64,000 nt of DNA from JBBDWJ01 sp963824095 (GTDB lineage Bacteria; Acidobacteriota; Terriglobia; Bryobacterales; UBA6623). The notes below the pieces were generated by a model, which saw only the letters and a list, made by a program, of their open reading frames with translations, was not told the origin of the DNA and did not search any database. Shown here one piece after another: positions 7,614 through 16,132 of this stretch; position 1 is the first letter of the stretch, and every line of letters starts with the position of its first letter. The DNA lies in contig CAWGNS010000007.1 in the NCBI GenBank assembly GCA_963824095.1, forward strand, positions 620,001 through 684,000, in the 5' to 3' direction. A program made the translations under genes and the position numbers.

Positions 7614-9131
7614 GAGCGTGGTTCGCCTTCAGGCTCCGCGCGGCCCGCCGCCGGAGCGTACCCCAGTTCCTGGAGCACCCGACGGGCCACTTCCCGATCG
7701 TCAAATGGAATCGACGTTTCGCCGATGCGCTGATAGGTCTCGTGGCCCTTGCCGGCAATCAAAACAATGTCGCCGCGCCTTGCTTCCACAAGGATTTTCC
7801 GGATCGCCTGCTCGCGGTCGGGCTCGGTCTCGAAGCGCGCGTCCACCCGCTGCAGCCCGATCCGGATGTCGTTGATGATCAGCAACGGATCCTCGCTGCG
7901 CGGATTATCCGATGTAAGAATTACGTAATCGCTCAAACGCCCGGCAGTTTCTCCCATCAGCGGGCGCTTGGTGCGGTCGCGGTCGCCGCCGCAGCCGAAC
8001 ACGGTCAAAATCCGGCCCGGCCGCTTGGAGCGGGCCAGCAACTGCCGCGCCGACTGAATCAGGTTTTCCAGCGCGTCGTCGGTGTGGGCGTAATCGACGA
8101 TCACCAGGAAGCGCTGCCCCTCGTCGACCGGCTCGAAGCGCCCCGGGACCGGCCGGCAAGCGGCGATACCGCGGCGGACGCCTTCCAGGTCAATGCCCAG
8201 CGACAGGCCAGCCGCGGCCGCCGCCAGCAGGTTGTGGACATTGAATTCGCCCTTGAGCGACGAGGCGATCGAGACCGTTCCCTGCGGCGTCTTGAGCCGG
8301 AAGCGGATCCCGGAAAAGTCGACCTGCACGTTTTCGGCCCGAAACGCCGCCTCCGGGCCCGAGCCGTAAAGCATCGGCTCGAAGCCATCGAGCGCGGCGA
8401 ACTCGCGGCCCGCCGGGTCGTCGGCGTTGATCACTCCGATAGCGCGGCGGCGCGCCGCCGGCGCCTTCGAACAGCCGCCGCTTGGCGCGCGCATAGCTGG
8501 CCATGTCGCCGTGATAGTCGAGGTGGTCGCGGGTCAGGTTGGTGAATACGGCCGTGTGAAAGTCCATCCCAAAAACCCGCCGCAGCTCGAGCGCGTGAGA
8601 GGAAACCTCGAGCGTGGCGTGCGTGCCGCCCTGCTCGAGCAACTCGACCAGGTAGCGCACCAGGTCGAGCGATTCGGGCGTCGTGTTGACCGCCGCGTAG
8701 CGCCGGTCGCCGATCTTGTGCTCGATGGTGCCCAGCCGCGCCGTCACTGCGCCGGCGGCCTGCAGAATGGCGTCGACCGCGTAGACGGTGGTCGTCTTGC
8801 CGTTGGTGCCGGTGACGCCGGTCAGCTTGAGGCGGCGGTCGGGCCGGCCGTAAAAGCGCAGCGCCGCCAGCGCCAGCGCCTCGCGCCCGTGAGCCACACG
8901 CACCCAGACGTTTTCGAGTCCGGCCGGGGCGTCGCGTTCGCTGACGATCGCCGCGGCGCCCGCCGCCAGCACGGGCTCGACAAAGCAGTGTCCGTCGACG
9001 TGCTCGCCCGGGAACGGAAAAAAGACCTCTCCACGGCGGATTTTGCGCGAGTCGTATTGCAGGCCGGCGACGACGCAGTCGGGTATCGGCCCCCGAACCT
9101 GTTCCGCGTCCAGGAGCTCGTCCAGCTTCAT
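7610..9131 (-). CDS. murE: UDP-MurNAc-L-Ala-D-Glu--diamino acid ligase (MurE), with one apparent frameshift
   Basis: Mur ligase that adds the third residue (probably meso-diaminopimelate) to the peptidoglycan stem. The N-terminal part (9131 to about 8450) starts MKLDELLDAEQVRGPIPDCV and has the VTGVTGTNGKTTTVYAV ATP loop, SSHALELRRV and TNLTRDHLDYHGDM. The C-terminal part, in the next frame, has VINADDPAG, VDYAHTDDALENLI and GKGHETYQ. The SDNPRSEDPL motif supports diaminopimelate specificity. The switch falls at 8445-8460, a perfect 16-bp palindrome CGGCGGCGCGCCGCCG. The total of 1522 bases is one base too many; removing one gives about 506 residues. Since murE is essential and both halves are well conserved, a sequence error is the likely cause. 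The start overlaps the ftsI stop by 4 bases. Confidence 0.9.
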
Positions 9132-11317
9132 CGCACCGCCGAGCCCCCCGGGACTCCCTGCGCAAAAGCGACGTGCACCGTCGCGCCGCGCACCACGGGC
9201 GTGCCCGCGGCCGGCGATTGCCGCAACGCCACGCCGCTACCGCGAATATCGAGCTGCAGGCCGAGCGAGGCGCTCTGGGCGACGACGTCGCGTACCGTGC
9301 GGCCCTGGAAATCGGGTACCACGCGGTCGGTGACGCGCAAGGCGACGTCTCCGGAGCCGGACGGCGCCGCGTCCGCCGCGTTGTTCGACTTAACCAAGTC
9401 CTGGGGATCGGGCTCGGAAAGCGGTCCCCGTACACCCATCGCCGTGACCACGATGGCGCCCTTGCCGCCGCCCTGCGAGTTCGCGGTCTCTTCCACCCAG
9501 GGCTCGTTGACATACTCCGCCAGTTGCTCGGGGTCGATGCGGCGCGAGGGGTGCTTCTGCGGGGGGACCGGCAAGCTGGGCCGCACGTCGCGGAAGCGCA
9601 GCGCCTGCGCGGCCAGGCGCGAAAACACCGGCCCCGCCACCTGTCCGCCATAGTGACTGCCTTCGGGCGAGTCGATGGCGACCACCACCACGATCGAGGG
9701 GTCGTTTACCGGTGCGAAGCCCACAAAATTCGCGATGTAGTCGTTAGGGGAATAAGCGCCCGTATCGGGATCGATCTTCTGGGCCGTACCGGTCTTGCCG
9801 GCGGCGCGATAGCCGGGGATCTGGGCCGCTACGCCGGTGCCGTCCTGGATCGTCTTTTCCATCATCGCGCGCAGCATGGCAGCCGTCTGCGCCGTGATGA
9901 TGCGGTGCGGCGGGTCGGTGGCGTAGCGTTCGCGGTGGCCGTCGGGCGACACGATGGCGTCGACGATGCGCGGCTGCACCAGCAGGCCGCCGTTGGCGAT
10001 CGCCGCCGCCGCGCGCACCATCTGCACCGCCGTGACGCCGATTTCCTGCCCGAACGCAATCGAGTCCAGCGACATCGACTGCCATTGGTCGACCGGCCGC
10101 AGCAGGCCCTCCAACTCGTTGGGCAGCGGCAGGCCGGTGGTTTCGCCGAACCCAAAGCGCCGGATGTATTCGTAAAAGCGCGGCGCGCGCAGCCGCCGTG
10201 CCAGCTTCACCGCCCCGATATTGCTCGAGTGCACCAGGATGTCGGTGACGCTCAGGTTCTTATACGGACTGTGGTCGCGAATCAGACGCCGGCCGGCGTA
10301 GAAGGCGCCGTTCTCGCAATAGATCACTTCGTTGGGCGTCGCCAGGCCCTCTTCAAGCACCGCCGACAAGGTCACGATCTTGAACGTCGAGCCGGGCTCG
10401 ATCAGGTTGCTGATGGCATAGTTGCGCCAGGTCTTGATGTCGGCTTTGGAGTGCGGCCGCTCCTCGGGGTCGAACGTCGGCCAGTTCGCCATCGCCAGCA
10501 GGTCGCCGCTGTGGGGGTCCATCACGACCACCGTGCCCGCCTGCGCGTGCGTCTCTTTCACACGCTGGCGCAGCTCGCGCTCGGCCAGCATCTGGATGCG
10601 CTGGTCGATCGTCAGGATCAGGTCCGAACCCGGCACCGGCTCGCGCAAAATGCGGCTGGCGTAGTGGTTGCGCAGCGCGTCGTACTGCACCAGGTTTTTG
10701 CCCGGCGTCCCGCGCAGCTTGGCGTCGAACTCCTGCTCGAGCCCCGCCAGCCCAAAGTGATCGGTGCCCACCGACCCCAGGATGTGGGCCGCCACGGTGC
10801 CTTTGGGGTAATAGCGCTTGCTCTCTTTCTCGAAATGGATGGCGGTGAGATTCAGGTGCCGCACGCGCATCGCCTCGCCCGGTTCGGCGAAGCGCTTCAC
10901 CCACTCGAAATTTTCGCCGCGCAGCTTGCGGTCGAGCGTCGAGCGGTCGATGTCGAGCACCTGGCGGAGCATCGCCGAGGTGAACGCGACGTCCTGCACC
11001 TTTTCGGGAAACACGCCGATCGAGTCGACCGGAGTGCTCAACGCCAGCTCCTCGCCGAAGCGGTCGTAGATGGCGCCGCGGCTGGCGCTGACCTCGACGG
11101 TGCCTTCCTGCTGGCGCAGGGCTTTGGCGGTGAAACGGGAGGCCTGCCGGATCTGCATGTCGCCCATGCGGACGACCACGATCAACAGCCAGGCTAGCGC
11201 GAAAATGGCGAACAGGTAGATGCGGCGGGCGGTGCGTTCGGAGCTATCGGGGGCTCGCAGCCGGCTGACGGCGCTGCTATCGACCCGGGAGCCTCCGCGG
11301 TAGTGTATAACGGCCAT
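9128..11317 (-). CDS. ftsI: Septal transpeptidase FtsI (PBP3-type) with C-terminal PASTA domain
   Basis: Class B penicillin-binding protein that cross-links septal peptidoglycan with FtsW. It has 729 residues. A single N-terminal membrane anchor (IYLFAIFALAWLLIVVV) is near residues 33-49, followed by the PBP dimerisation domain with the characteristic RGAIYDRFGEELALS, then the transpeptidase domain. Catalytic motifs are SxxK in GSTFKIV, SxN in HSSNIGAV, and KTGTAQKI. After the catalytic domain there is a linker and one PASTA-like domain near residues 665-725 (VPDFQGRTVRDVVAQSASLG). E. coli FtsI lacks PASTA; this layout resembles Spo VD/PBP2x types and other Acidobacteriota. ftsL is 81 bases upstream; the stop overlaps the murE start. 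Confidence 0.95.
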   Translation of the reverse strand: MAVIHYRGGSRVDSSAVSRLRAPDSSERTARRIYLFAIFALAWLLIVVVRMGDMQIRQASRFTAKALRQQEGTVEVSASRGAIYDRFGEELALSTPVDSIGVFPEKVQDVAFTSAMLRQVLDIDRSTLDRKLRGENFEWVKRFAEPGEAMRVRHLNLTAIHFEKESKRYYPKGTVAAHILGSVGTDHFGLAGLEQEFDAKLRGTPGKNLVQYDALRNHYASRILREPVPGSDLILTIDQRIQMLAERELRQRVKETHAQAGTVVVMDPHSGDLLAMANWPTFDPEERPHSKADIKTWRNYAISNLIEPGSTFKIVTLSAVLEEGLATPNEVIYCENGAFYAGRRLIRDHSPYKNLSVTDILVHSSNIGAVKLARRLRAPRFYEYIRRFGFGETTGLPLPNELEGLLRPVDQWQSMSLDSIAFGQEIGVTAVQMVRAAAAIANGGLLVQPRIVDAIVSPDGHRERYATDPPHRIITAQTAAMLRAMMEKTIQDGTGVAAQIPGYRAAGKTGTAQKIDPDTGAYSPNDYIANFVGFAPVNDPSIVVVVAIDSPEGSHYGGQVAGPVFSRLAAQALRFRDVRPSLPVPPQKHPSRRIDPEQLAEYVNEPWVEETANSQGGGKGAIVVTAMGVRGPLSEPDPQDLVKSNNAADAAPSGSGDVALRVTDRVVPDFQGRTVRDVVAQSASLGLQLDIRGSGVALRQSPAAGTPVVRGATVHVAFAQGVPGGSAVR

Positions 11318-11398
11318 GGTCGGTCGGCGTCAAAGCGGGCGTACGGTCGAGGTGTGGACATCTACGAGATCTTCGAGCCGGACCGCGGCGGGGCCGTG

Positions 11399-11806
11399 TT
11401 ACTGCACCCCGCTCGCCAGCGGTTCGCCCAGATGGTTCGCGGCCAGCTCGCTGGTCCCAGCCGGAGCCGCGGCGCCATCCTGCCAGTCGAACTGATCCGG
11501 CGGCGGCTCGACGAAGCCCTCGGCGGCGGCCAGCACCGAGATGCGCTGCAGATCGCTGAGCATCGCCTGGCGCACCTTCAGTTGCCGGTTGATCTCCAGC
11601 AGCGCCTGGTATTCCTTGTCCATGTCGGCTTGGCGGTAGCCGGAGTGCCGCAGCCACGCGCGCGGCCCCGAACTCACCAGCAAGGCCAGCAGAATCATCG
11701 TGCCCGACACCACGAAGCGCAGCCAGGCCACCTTGCCCCGAGGATCGGCCTTACGCCGCACCCGCGAGTTATCGATATCTTTGATGAACAGCGTTACCTC
11801 TTCCAT
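11399..11806 (-). CDS. ftsL: FtsL-like cell division protein
   Basis: Small bitopic division protein expected to form the FtsL-FtsB-FtsQ regulatory complex. From the ATG at 11806 it has 135 residues: a short charged cytoplasmic segment (MEEVTLFIKDIDNSRVRRKA), one membrane helix near residues 29-47 (VVSGTMILLALLVSSGP), then a short helical, coiled-coil-prone stretch (EYQALLEINRQLKVRQAMLS) and an acidic tail. Sequence conservation in FtsL is low, so the call rests on size, topology and position between rsmH and ftsI. A longer open frame extends upstream to 12211 over rsmH in another frame and is not credible as coding. Confidence 0.8.
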   Translation of the reverse strand: MEEVTLFIKDIDNSRVRRKADPRGKVAWLRFVVSGTMILLALLVSSGPRAWLRHSGYRQADMDKEYQALLEINRQLKVRQAMLSDLQRISVLAAAEGFVEPPPDQFDWQDGAAAPAGTSELAANHLGEPLASGVQ

Positions 11807-12051
11807 CGGTAACGGCCGTGTTGCGGTCTGACGGCGAGAGAGTCCGGCCCGGACGGCGGGCCCCGCGCGAACCCCGTCATAAACGAAGCCCCGCGGCGTG
11901 GGGGAGTGGGTCGGAATTGCCGCGTGTCTTCTTGACGTCCGGGGCCGTGAACCGTCCGGGTCGAACTCAATAACACAGGCGCGAGCGCCTGTGCGCCGCA
12001 GGGGGGACGAACCTTGGTGTCCCTGCGAAGATCGTGCCAGTCGTTCCGAAA
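11807..12051. other. rsmH-ftsL spacer with ACAGGCGC hairpin
   Basis: 245 bases with no supported gene. It contains CACAGGCGC-ga-GCGCCTGTG at 11974-11993, a perfect 9-bp stem related to the hairpins at 3282 and 19365. An open frame through it continues that of ftsL but lacks any recognisable protein character. Confidence 0.55.
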
Positions 12052-12963
12052 CTAATTCTGCTGTCGCCATGCAATGTCCGTTCTTTGCGCGGCGCGCAAT
12101 TTCGCACTGCGGCTGGCGGCGTTTTCCGCCGTCTCGCGTTCCGTGGGCCGCACCACACGCTTGGTGAGGATTTCGAGCACCTGCTGCTCGGCCCAGTCCC
12201 GGAACGTCCACTTGACCAGCCGGTCTTCCAGCGAATGAAAACTCACCACCACCATGCGCCCGCCCGGCGCCAGGAGCAGAGGAGCCGTCTTCAACAGCGT
12301 CTCGAGCTCTTCCAGTTCCTGATTCACCGCGATGCGTAGCGCCTGAAACGTGCGCGTCGCCGCATGAATCCGCTGCCGGGGCGCTCGGGGGACGGCGCGC
12401 TCGATAATTTCCGCCAAATGTACCGTGCTACGAACGGGTCGCCCCCGAACAATGGCTCTAGCTATTCTTCTGCTCCTCCTTTCCTCGCCGTACCGATAAA
12501 TCAGATCGGCAAGCTCACTTTCCTGGTAATGGTTAACAATCTGATCCGCGGTCATCGCCTGGCGCTGGTCCATACGCATGTCCAGCGGGCCTTCGCGGAG
12601 AAAACTAAAGCCCCGGTCGGGGTCCTCGATCTGGTTCCGGGAAAGTCCCAGATCGGCCACGACTCCTTGCAAGGGGGCGTCGACGGGGGAGTAAGCGGGG
12701 GATTGCGACCGCACCAGGCCCGCGATCTCGCCGTAGCAGGCCTGAATAAATTCGACTTGGTCTTCGTAATCCTGCAAGCGCTTCCTCGCCCTTTCTATTG
12801 CCTCGGCGTCGCGGTCGACAACAATCAACCGCCCGGTGGTTAAACGCTTGAGGATGGCCTCGGCGTATCCCCCCTCGCCCAGAGTGCAATCAAGATAGAT
12901 GCCGGCTGGATCTACCTGGAGGTATTCCAGCACCTCGTCGAGTAAGACGGGGTAGTGTGGCAA
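12052..12963 (-). CDS. rsmH: 16S rRNA (cytosine-1402-N4)-methyltransferase RsmH (MraW)
   Basis: SAM-dependent methyltransferase that modifies C1402 of 16S rRNA in the ribosomal P site. It has 303 residues, starting MPHYPVLLDEVLEYL as in the family. The SAM loop DCTLGEGGYAEAIL is at residues 25-38, the GVVADLGLSRNQIED and FSFLREGPLDMRMD motifs are mid-protein, and VVSFHSLEDRLVKW is near residue 250. Only 3 bases separate it from the mraZ stop, the standard mraZ-rsmH arrangement. Confidence 0.97.
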   Translation of the reverse strand: MPHYPVLLDEVLEYLQVDPAGIYLDCTLGEGGYAEAILKRLTTGRLIVVDRDAEAIERARKRLQDYEDQVEFIQACYGEIAGLVRSQSPAYSPVDAPLQGVVADLGLSRNQIEDPDRGFSFLREGPLDMRMDQRQAMTADQIVNHYQESELADLIYRYGEERRSRRIARAIVRGRPVRSTVHLAEIIERAVPRAPRQRIHAATRTFQALRIAVNQELEELETLLKTAPLLLAPGGRMVVVSFHSLEDRLVKWTFRDWAEQQVLEILTKRVVRPTERETAENAASRSAKLRAAQRTDIAWRQQN

Positions 12964-12966
12964 GCA

Positions 12967-13431
12967 CTACACCCCAAGGTTCGCGGCGTGTTTCTTATCC
13001 TCGGCGGTGAGCCGCTTCTCGACGGCGGTCTCATCGAAGCTCTTGGCGCTCAAGACGAGTATGTGGTTGCTGTTCCACGTCATCTTGACCTCGCCCCTCA
13101 TGCCCGCGGTCTCCCGCAAAACCGCGGGCACAAGGATGCGACCTTGGTTGTCCAAGGACTCCTCTGATCCAAACCGATTGGCCTGGAACAGAATCTTGTC
13201 TTTGACTTCGCCATCACCGTCCTTGCCTTCGGTGGACTTTTGCGATAGTCTGGCCTCGACGGCCTCCCATTCCTTGATGGGGAAAACCTTGACCTGCTCG
13301 CCGTCCAATGACGTTATGAACACTCGCGGATCCTCGTACAGCGTCTCGATCTGCTGCTTGACCAGAGCGGAAAACTTCAGTCGACCTTTCTCGTCGACCC
13401 GTCCGGTCTGCAGCCCTCGAAACAGGTTCAT
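12967..13431 (-). CDS. mraZ: Transcriptional regulator MraZ
   Basis: AbrB-fold DNA-binding protein that controls its own dcw operon and forms ring-shaped oligomers. It has 154 residues with two repeated MraZ/SpoVT-like halves: an N-terminal GLQTGRVDEKGRLKFSALVK and a C-terminal SLDNQGRILVPAVLRETAG, both with the DxxGR core. The start at 13431 gives MNLFRGLQTG. It is the first gene of the minus-strand dcw cluster. Three 10-base direct repeats 34-63 bases upstream match the known architecture of MraZ operators. Confidence 0.96.
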   Translation of the reverse strand: MNLFRGLQTGRVDEKGRLKFSALVKQQIETLYEDPRVFITSLDGEQVKVFPIKEWEAVEARLSQKSTEGKDGDGEVKDKILFQANRFGSEESLDNQGRILVPAVLRETAGMRGEVKMTWNSNHILVLSAKSFDETAVEKRLTAEDKKHAANLGV

Positions 13432-13464
13432 GCGGCTCTATAACCATTGGCGGCGGAAGCTCTG

Positions 13465-13494
13465 ATCGACCACTCTCGACCACTTTCGACCACT
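13465..13494 (-). promoter_or_regulatory. MraZ-box operator (three 10-bp direct repeats)
   Basis: On the minus strand three tandem 10-mers read AGTGGTCGAA, AGTGGTCGAG and AGTGGTCGAT with exact 10-base period, 34-63 bases before the mraZ ATG. Known MraZ sites are short G-rich direct repeats with about 10-base spacing in the mraZ leader, so this is very probably the autoregulatory operator. Confidence 0.85.
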
Positions 13495-13506
13495 CGGAAC
13501 CCCTTA

Positions 13507-13535
13507 AGAATGCCGCAGCAGATTTCCTTTGTCAA
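13507..13535 (-). promoter_or_regulatory. Candidate promoter of the dcw operon
   Basis: On the minus strand a perfect -35 TTGACA is at 13535-13530. After 17 bases there is a weak -10 CATTCT (13512-13507). Initiation would fall just upstream of or within the MraZ repeats, so bound MraZ would block it. The -10 is poor, hence moderate confidence. Confidence 0.45.
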
Positions 13536-14164
13536 GGGGAAAATGCGTCTAAGTGCTGGTGTATCTATACTTTTCCTGCGACGTACTAGATATTGTACTA
13601 GCCGATTAACGCTACTCCATATAGTGGGTCCGGAATCAATTTGGCGCTCCCTGCCTCCGCGGAAGCTGTTCGCGAATGCGGTGGTCCGGAGTGGCCCAAA
13701 TCATGATTCTCATGCCGGTGCTCCAGCGGCCCTCGACGAAGCGTAACTGGTCTTACAGAACAGGTGTAAGAGGCGGCACTGCGAGGCTCGGCGCTGGACT
13801 CCCCCAAGCCACACCGACCCCGCCGCGGCCCGGTCGGGCCCGCCCCGGCGCCTCCTGTACGCCGGCGTGCGCCAAAACGCCTTCCGGGCGGGTCTGCAGT
13901 GGTCGATCGCGGGGCTCGGGTCCGCTATTGAGGACAACGGCCCGCGGAGGCGGCAGATCGCGGGGTGCCAACGCCAGCCCGAAGGTGCCGACCACGGGCG
14001 GTTCCGGTTCTCGCTGGCTCTCGCCAGACGGCCGCTCTGATCGCCTGACCAACCCCGGCTCGCACGCTCCCGCTTGCGGCTCCGGGTGGAAATGGCTGGC
14101 CCGGGGGCGGCTCGCGTCGTAACCACTACCCCGCGCCCTACCCCAGTCCGCGGCATCTGTTATC
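13536..14164. other. Large spacer between divergent mraZ and the metal ATPase; no gene recognised
   Basis: About 630 bases. Open frames of up to 148 codons exist on both strands (13676-14122 plus; 13710-14156 minus), but neither encodes a recognisable protein and both are arginine/proline-rich, as expected of chance frames at this GC. I looked for RNase P RNA (often near mraZ) and tRNA landmarks and found none. A TCTTAC-n9-GTAAGA inverted repeat lies at 13751-13771. Confidence 0.5.
13751..13771. promoter_or_regulatory. Inverted repeat TCTTAC-n9-GTAAGA (possible operator)
   Basis: A perfect 6-bp inverted repeat with a 9-base spacer, in an otherwise GC-rich stretch, 394 bases before the metal ATPase start. 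It could be an operator or a small hairpin. Only its symmetry supports the call. Confidence 0.25.
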
Positions 14165-16132
14165 TTGGACGCGGTGCACGTCGTCGACGAACATCACGCC
14201 ATCAACCAGGACCACGCCGAACGCGTTAAATACATCGGCTTCACGGCGTTCGTCGGCCTGCTGTTGCTGCTCAATGTTACGGGCCTGTTTCGCTACATTT
14301 TCGGTATCGATACGGCCATCTTCCTGACCCTGCTGGCGGGCTATAAGACCTTCTATCGCGCCATCGGCGAGCTACTCGAAAAGCGCATTTCGGCGGACCT
14401 GGCGATCTGCGTGGCGGCCGTTGCGGCGTTGTCGGTGGGCGAGTACCTGGCCGCGGCCGAAGCCATGTTCATCATGCTGCTGGGCGAAGGCCTGGAAGCC
14501 TACGCCGCGGGGCGGACGCAGGCCGCCATCCACCGCTTTGTCGAACAGCTTCCCCGCCGGGCCCGCGTGCTGCGCGACGAGCTCGAAATCGAGGTGCCGG
14601 TGGAAGACCTGGTCCCCGGCGATACCATCGTCGTACGCGCCGGCGAGCGTATCTCGGCCGATGGGCTAATCGGCGCCGGCCAGTCGAGCATCGATGAAAG
14701 CCCGATCACCGGCGAATCGGTCCCGCGCGACAAAGGCCCCGGCGAGGAAGTGTATTCGGGGACGCTGAACGGCCACGGTCTGCTGCACATTCGCGTCACG
14801 CACGCCGGCGAAGACAGCACGATCGCCCGAGTCGTCCATCTGGTCGAGCAAGCCAAGCAGCGCAAGGCGCCGGTGGTTCGCCTCGCCGACCACTACGCGC
14901 AGCTATTTTCTGCCGGCGCTATTGCTGGCCGCCGCCGCCACGCAGTATTTCACCGGCGACTGGCTGCGCACGGTGGCGGTGCTGATCGTCGGCTGCCCCT
15001 GCGCCTTGATTCTGGCGACGCCGGCGGCGATGGTCGCGGCGATCGGCGGGTTGGCGCGGCGCGGGATTCTGGTGCGCGGCGGGGCGGTGCTGCAAACCGG
15101 CGCCAAGGTCGACACAGTCGTCTTCGACAAGACCGGCACGCTGACCTCGGGCCGTTTTCGCATTCTTAAAATATTGACAGCGAACGGCGCCTCGGAGGAC
15201 GAGGTACTGGCGCTGGGAGCGACCGCCGAAAGCGGCTCGGACCACCCGCTCGCCAAGGTCATCGTCGAACCGGCAAAGGCGCGCAAGCTGCCCTTCGACA
15301 CCTCGACCGAAGCGCACATCGTCCCGGGCCGCGGCGCCGAGTGCCGCCTCGACGGGCGCGACATTCGCGTCGGCAACCAGGCGTTTCTGGCCGGACCACG
15401 GCGTCGAAGGCCTCGAACCCTTTCTCGAAGAAGCGGACCGCAGCGGAGCCACCGCCGTGCTGGTCGCCGCCGGCAACACGCTGGCCGGCGCCATCCTGCT
15501 GCGCGATTCCCCGCGCGACGGCGCGGCCGAGGCGATCCACGAGCTGGAGCATCTCGGCCTCACCCACGTCATTCTGTTGACCGGGGACCGCCGCCGCGCC
15601 GCCGAGGCCATCGCCCGCGAAGTCGGCATCCCCAACGTCGAAGCCGAGCTGCTGCCCGAGCAAAAACTCGAGCGTATCCGCCAGCTTCAATCGCAAGGCC
15701 GCGTCGTGGCCATGATCGGCGACGGCGTCAACGATGCGCCCGCGCTGGCGGCGGCCGACGTCGGCGTGGCAGTGGCGGGCTCAGGCGCCGATATCGCCGC
15801 CGAAGCCGCCGGCGTGGTCGATCTCAACTAATCGCTCTACAAGCTGCCGCGGCTATTTGAAGTCAGCCGCCGCACGGTCGCAACGATCTGGCAAAACATC
15901 GTCGTCTTCGCCGGGCATCGTCAATGTCGTCGCCATCCTCGCCGCCGGGCGCGGACTGCTGGGCCCGATCGCCGCGGCGGTCGTTCACCAGATCGCGTCG
16001 CTTTCGGTGATGCTCAATTCGGTGCGGCTACTGAAGGTCGAGCGCACCGCGCGGCCGGCTCGGCTGGTGGCAGCGGCTTTCGGGACAGGCTCGGGTTCAC
16101 GCGCGGCTGGCAGGCGGCGTGGAGTTGGCTGA
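14165..16132 (+). pseudogene. P1B-type metal-translocating ATPase, interrupted by frameshifts and a stop
   Basis: Heavy-metal P-type ATPase (Zn/Cd/Cu class) that would pump metal across the inner membrane. There is no N-terminal HMA/CxxC domain; instead a short His-containing start (DEHHAINQDHAE) leads into helix 1 (start TTG 14165 or GTG 14174). Actuator: DESPITGESVP. Metal site: LIVGCPCALILATPAAM. Phosphorylation: VFDKTGTLTSG. HP motif: GSDHPLAKV. Hinge: MIGDGVNDAPALAAADVG. The reading changes frame at 14906-14909 (extra T), 15393-15394 (extra G) and 15913-15915 (extra G), and has an in-frame TAA at 15829-15831 where homologues continue (SLYKLPRLFEVSRRTVATIW). Near 16080 it appears to pass, by a further -1 shift, into the HflK-like protein without a stop, suggesting an original fusion. 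It is either decayed or error-ridden sequence. Confidence 0.85.

Noticed and set aside
3223..7733. Long plus-strand open frames of 571 and 563 codons (3223-4938 and 6042-7733)
   Set aside because: Antisense to murD and murF respectively, with no motif, no ribosome-binding site and repeat-derived starts.
9173..11197. A 674-codon open frame on the plus strand
   Set aside because: Antisense shadow of ftsI; composition typical of a chance frame in GC-rich DNA.
11807..12211. N-terminal extension of the FtsL-like gene
   Set aside because: It would overlap the rsmH 3' end in another frame and consists of Arg/Gly-rich sequence; the ATG at 11806 gives a normal FtsL topology.
13536..14164. Possible RNase P RNA or tRNA next to mraZ
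   Set aside because: The conserved RNase P landmarks (GAGGAAAGTCC, ACAGAAA) and the tRNA T-loop GTTCGA context were not found on either strand.
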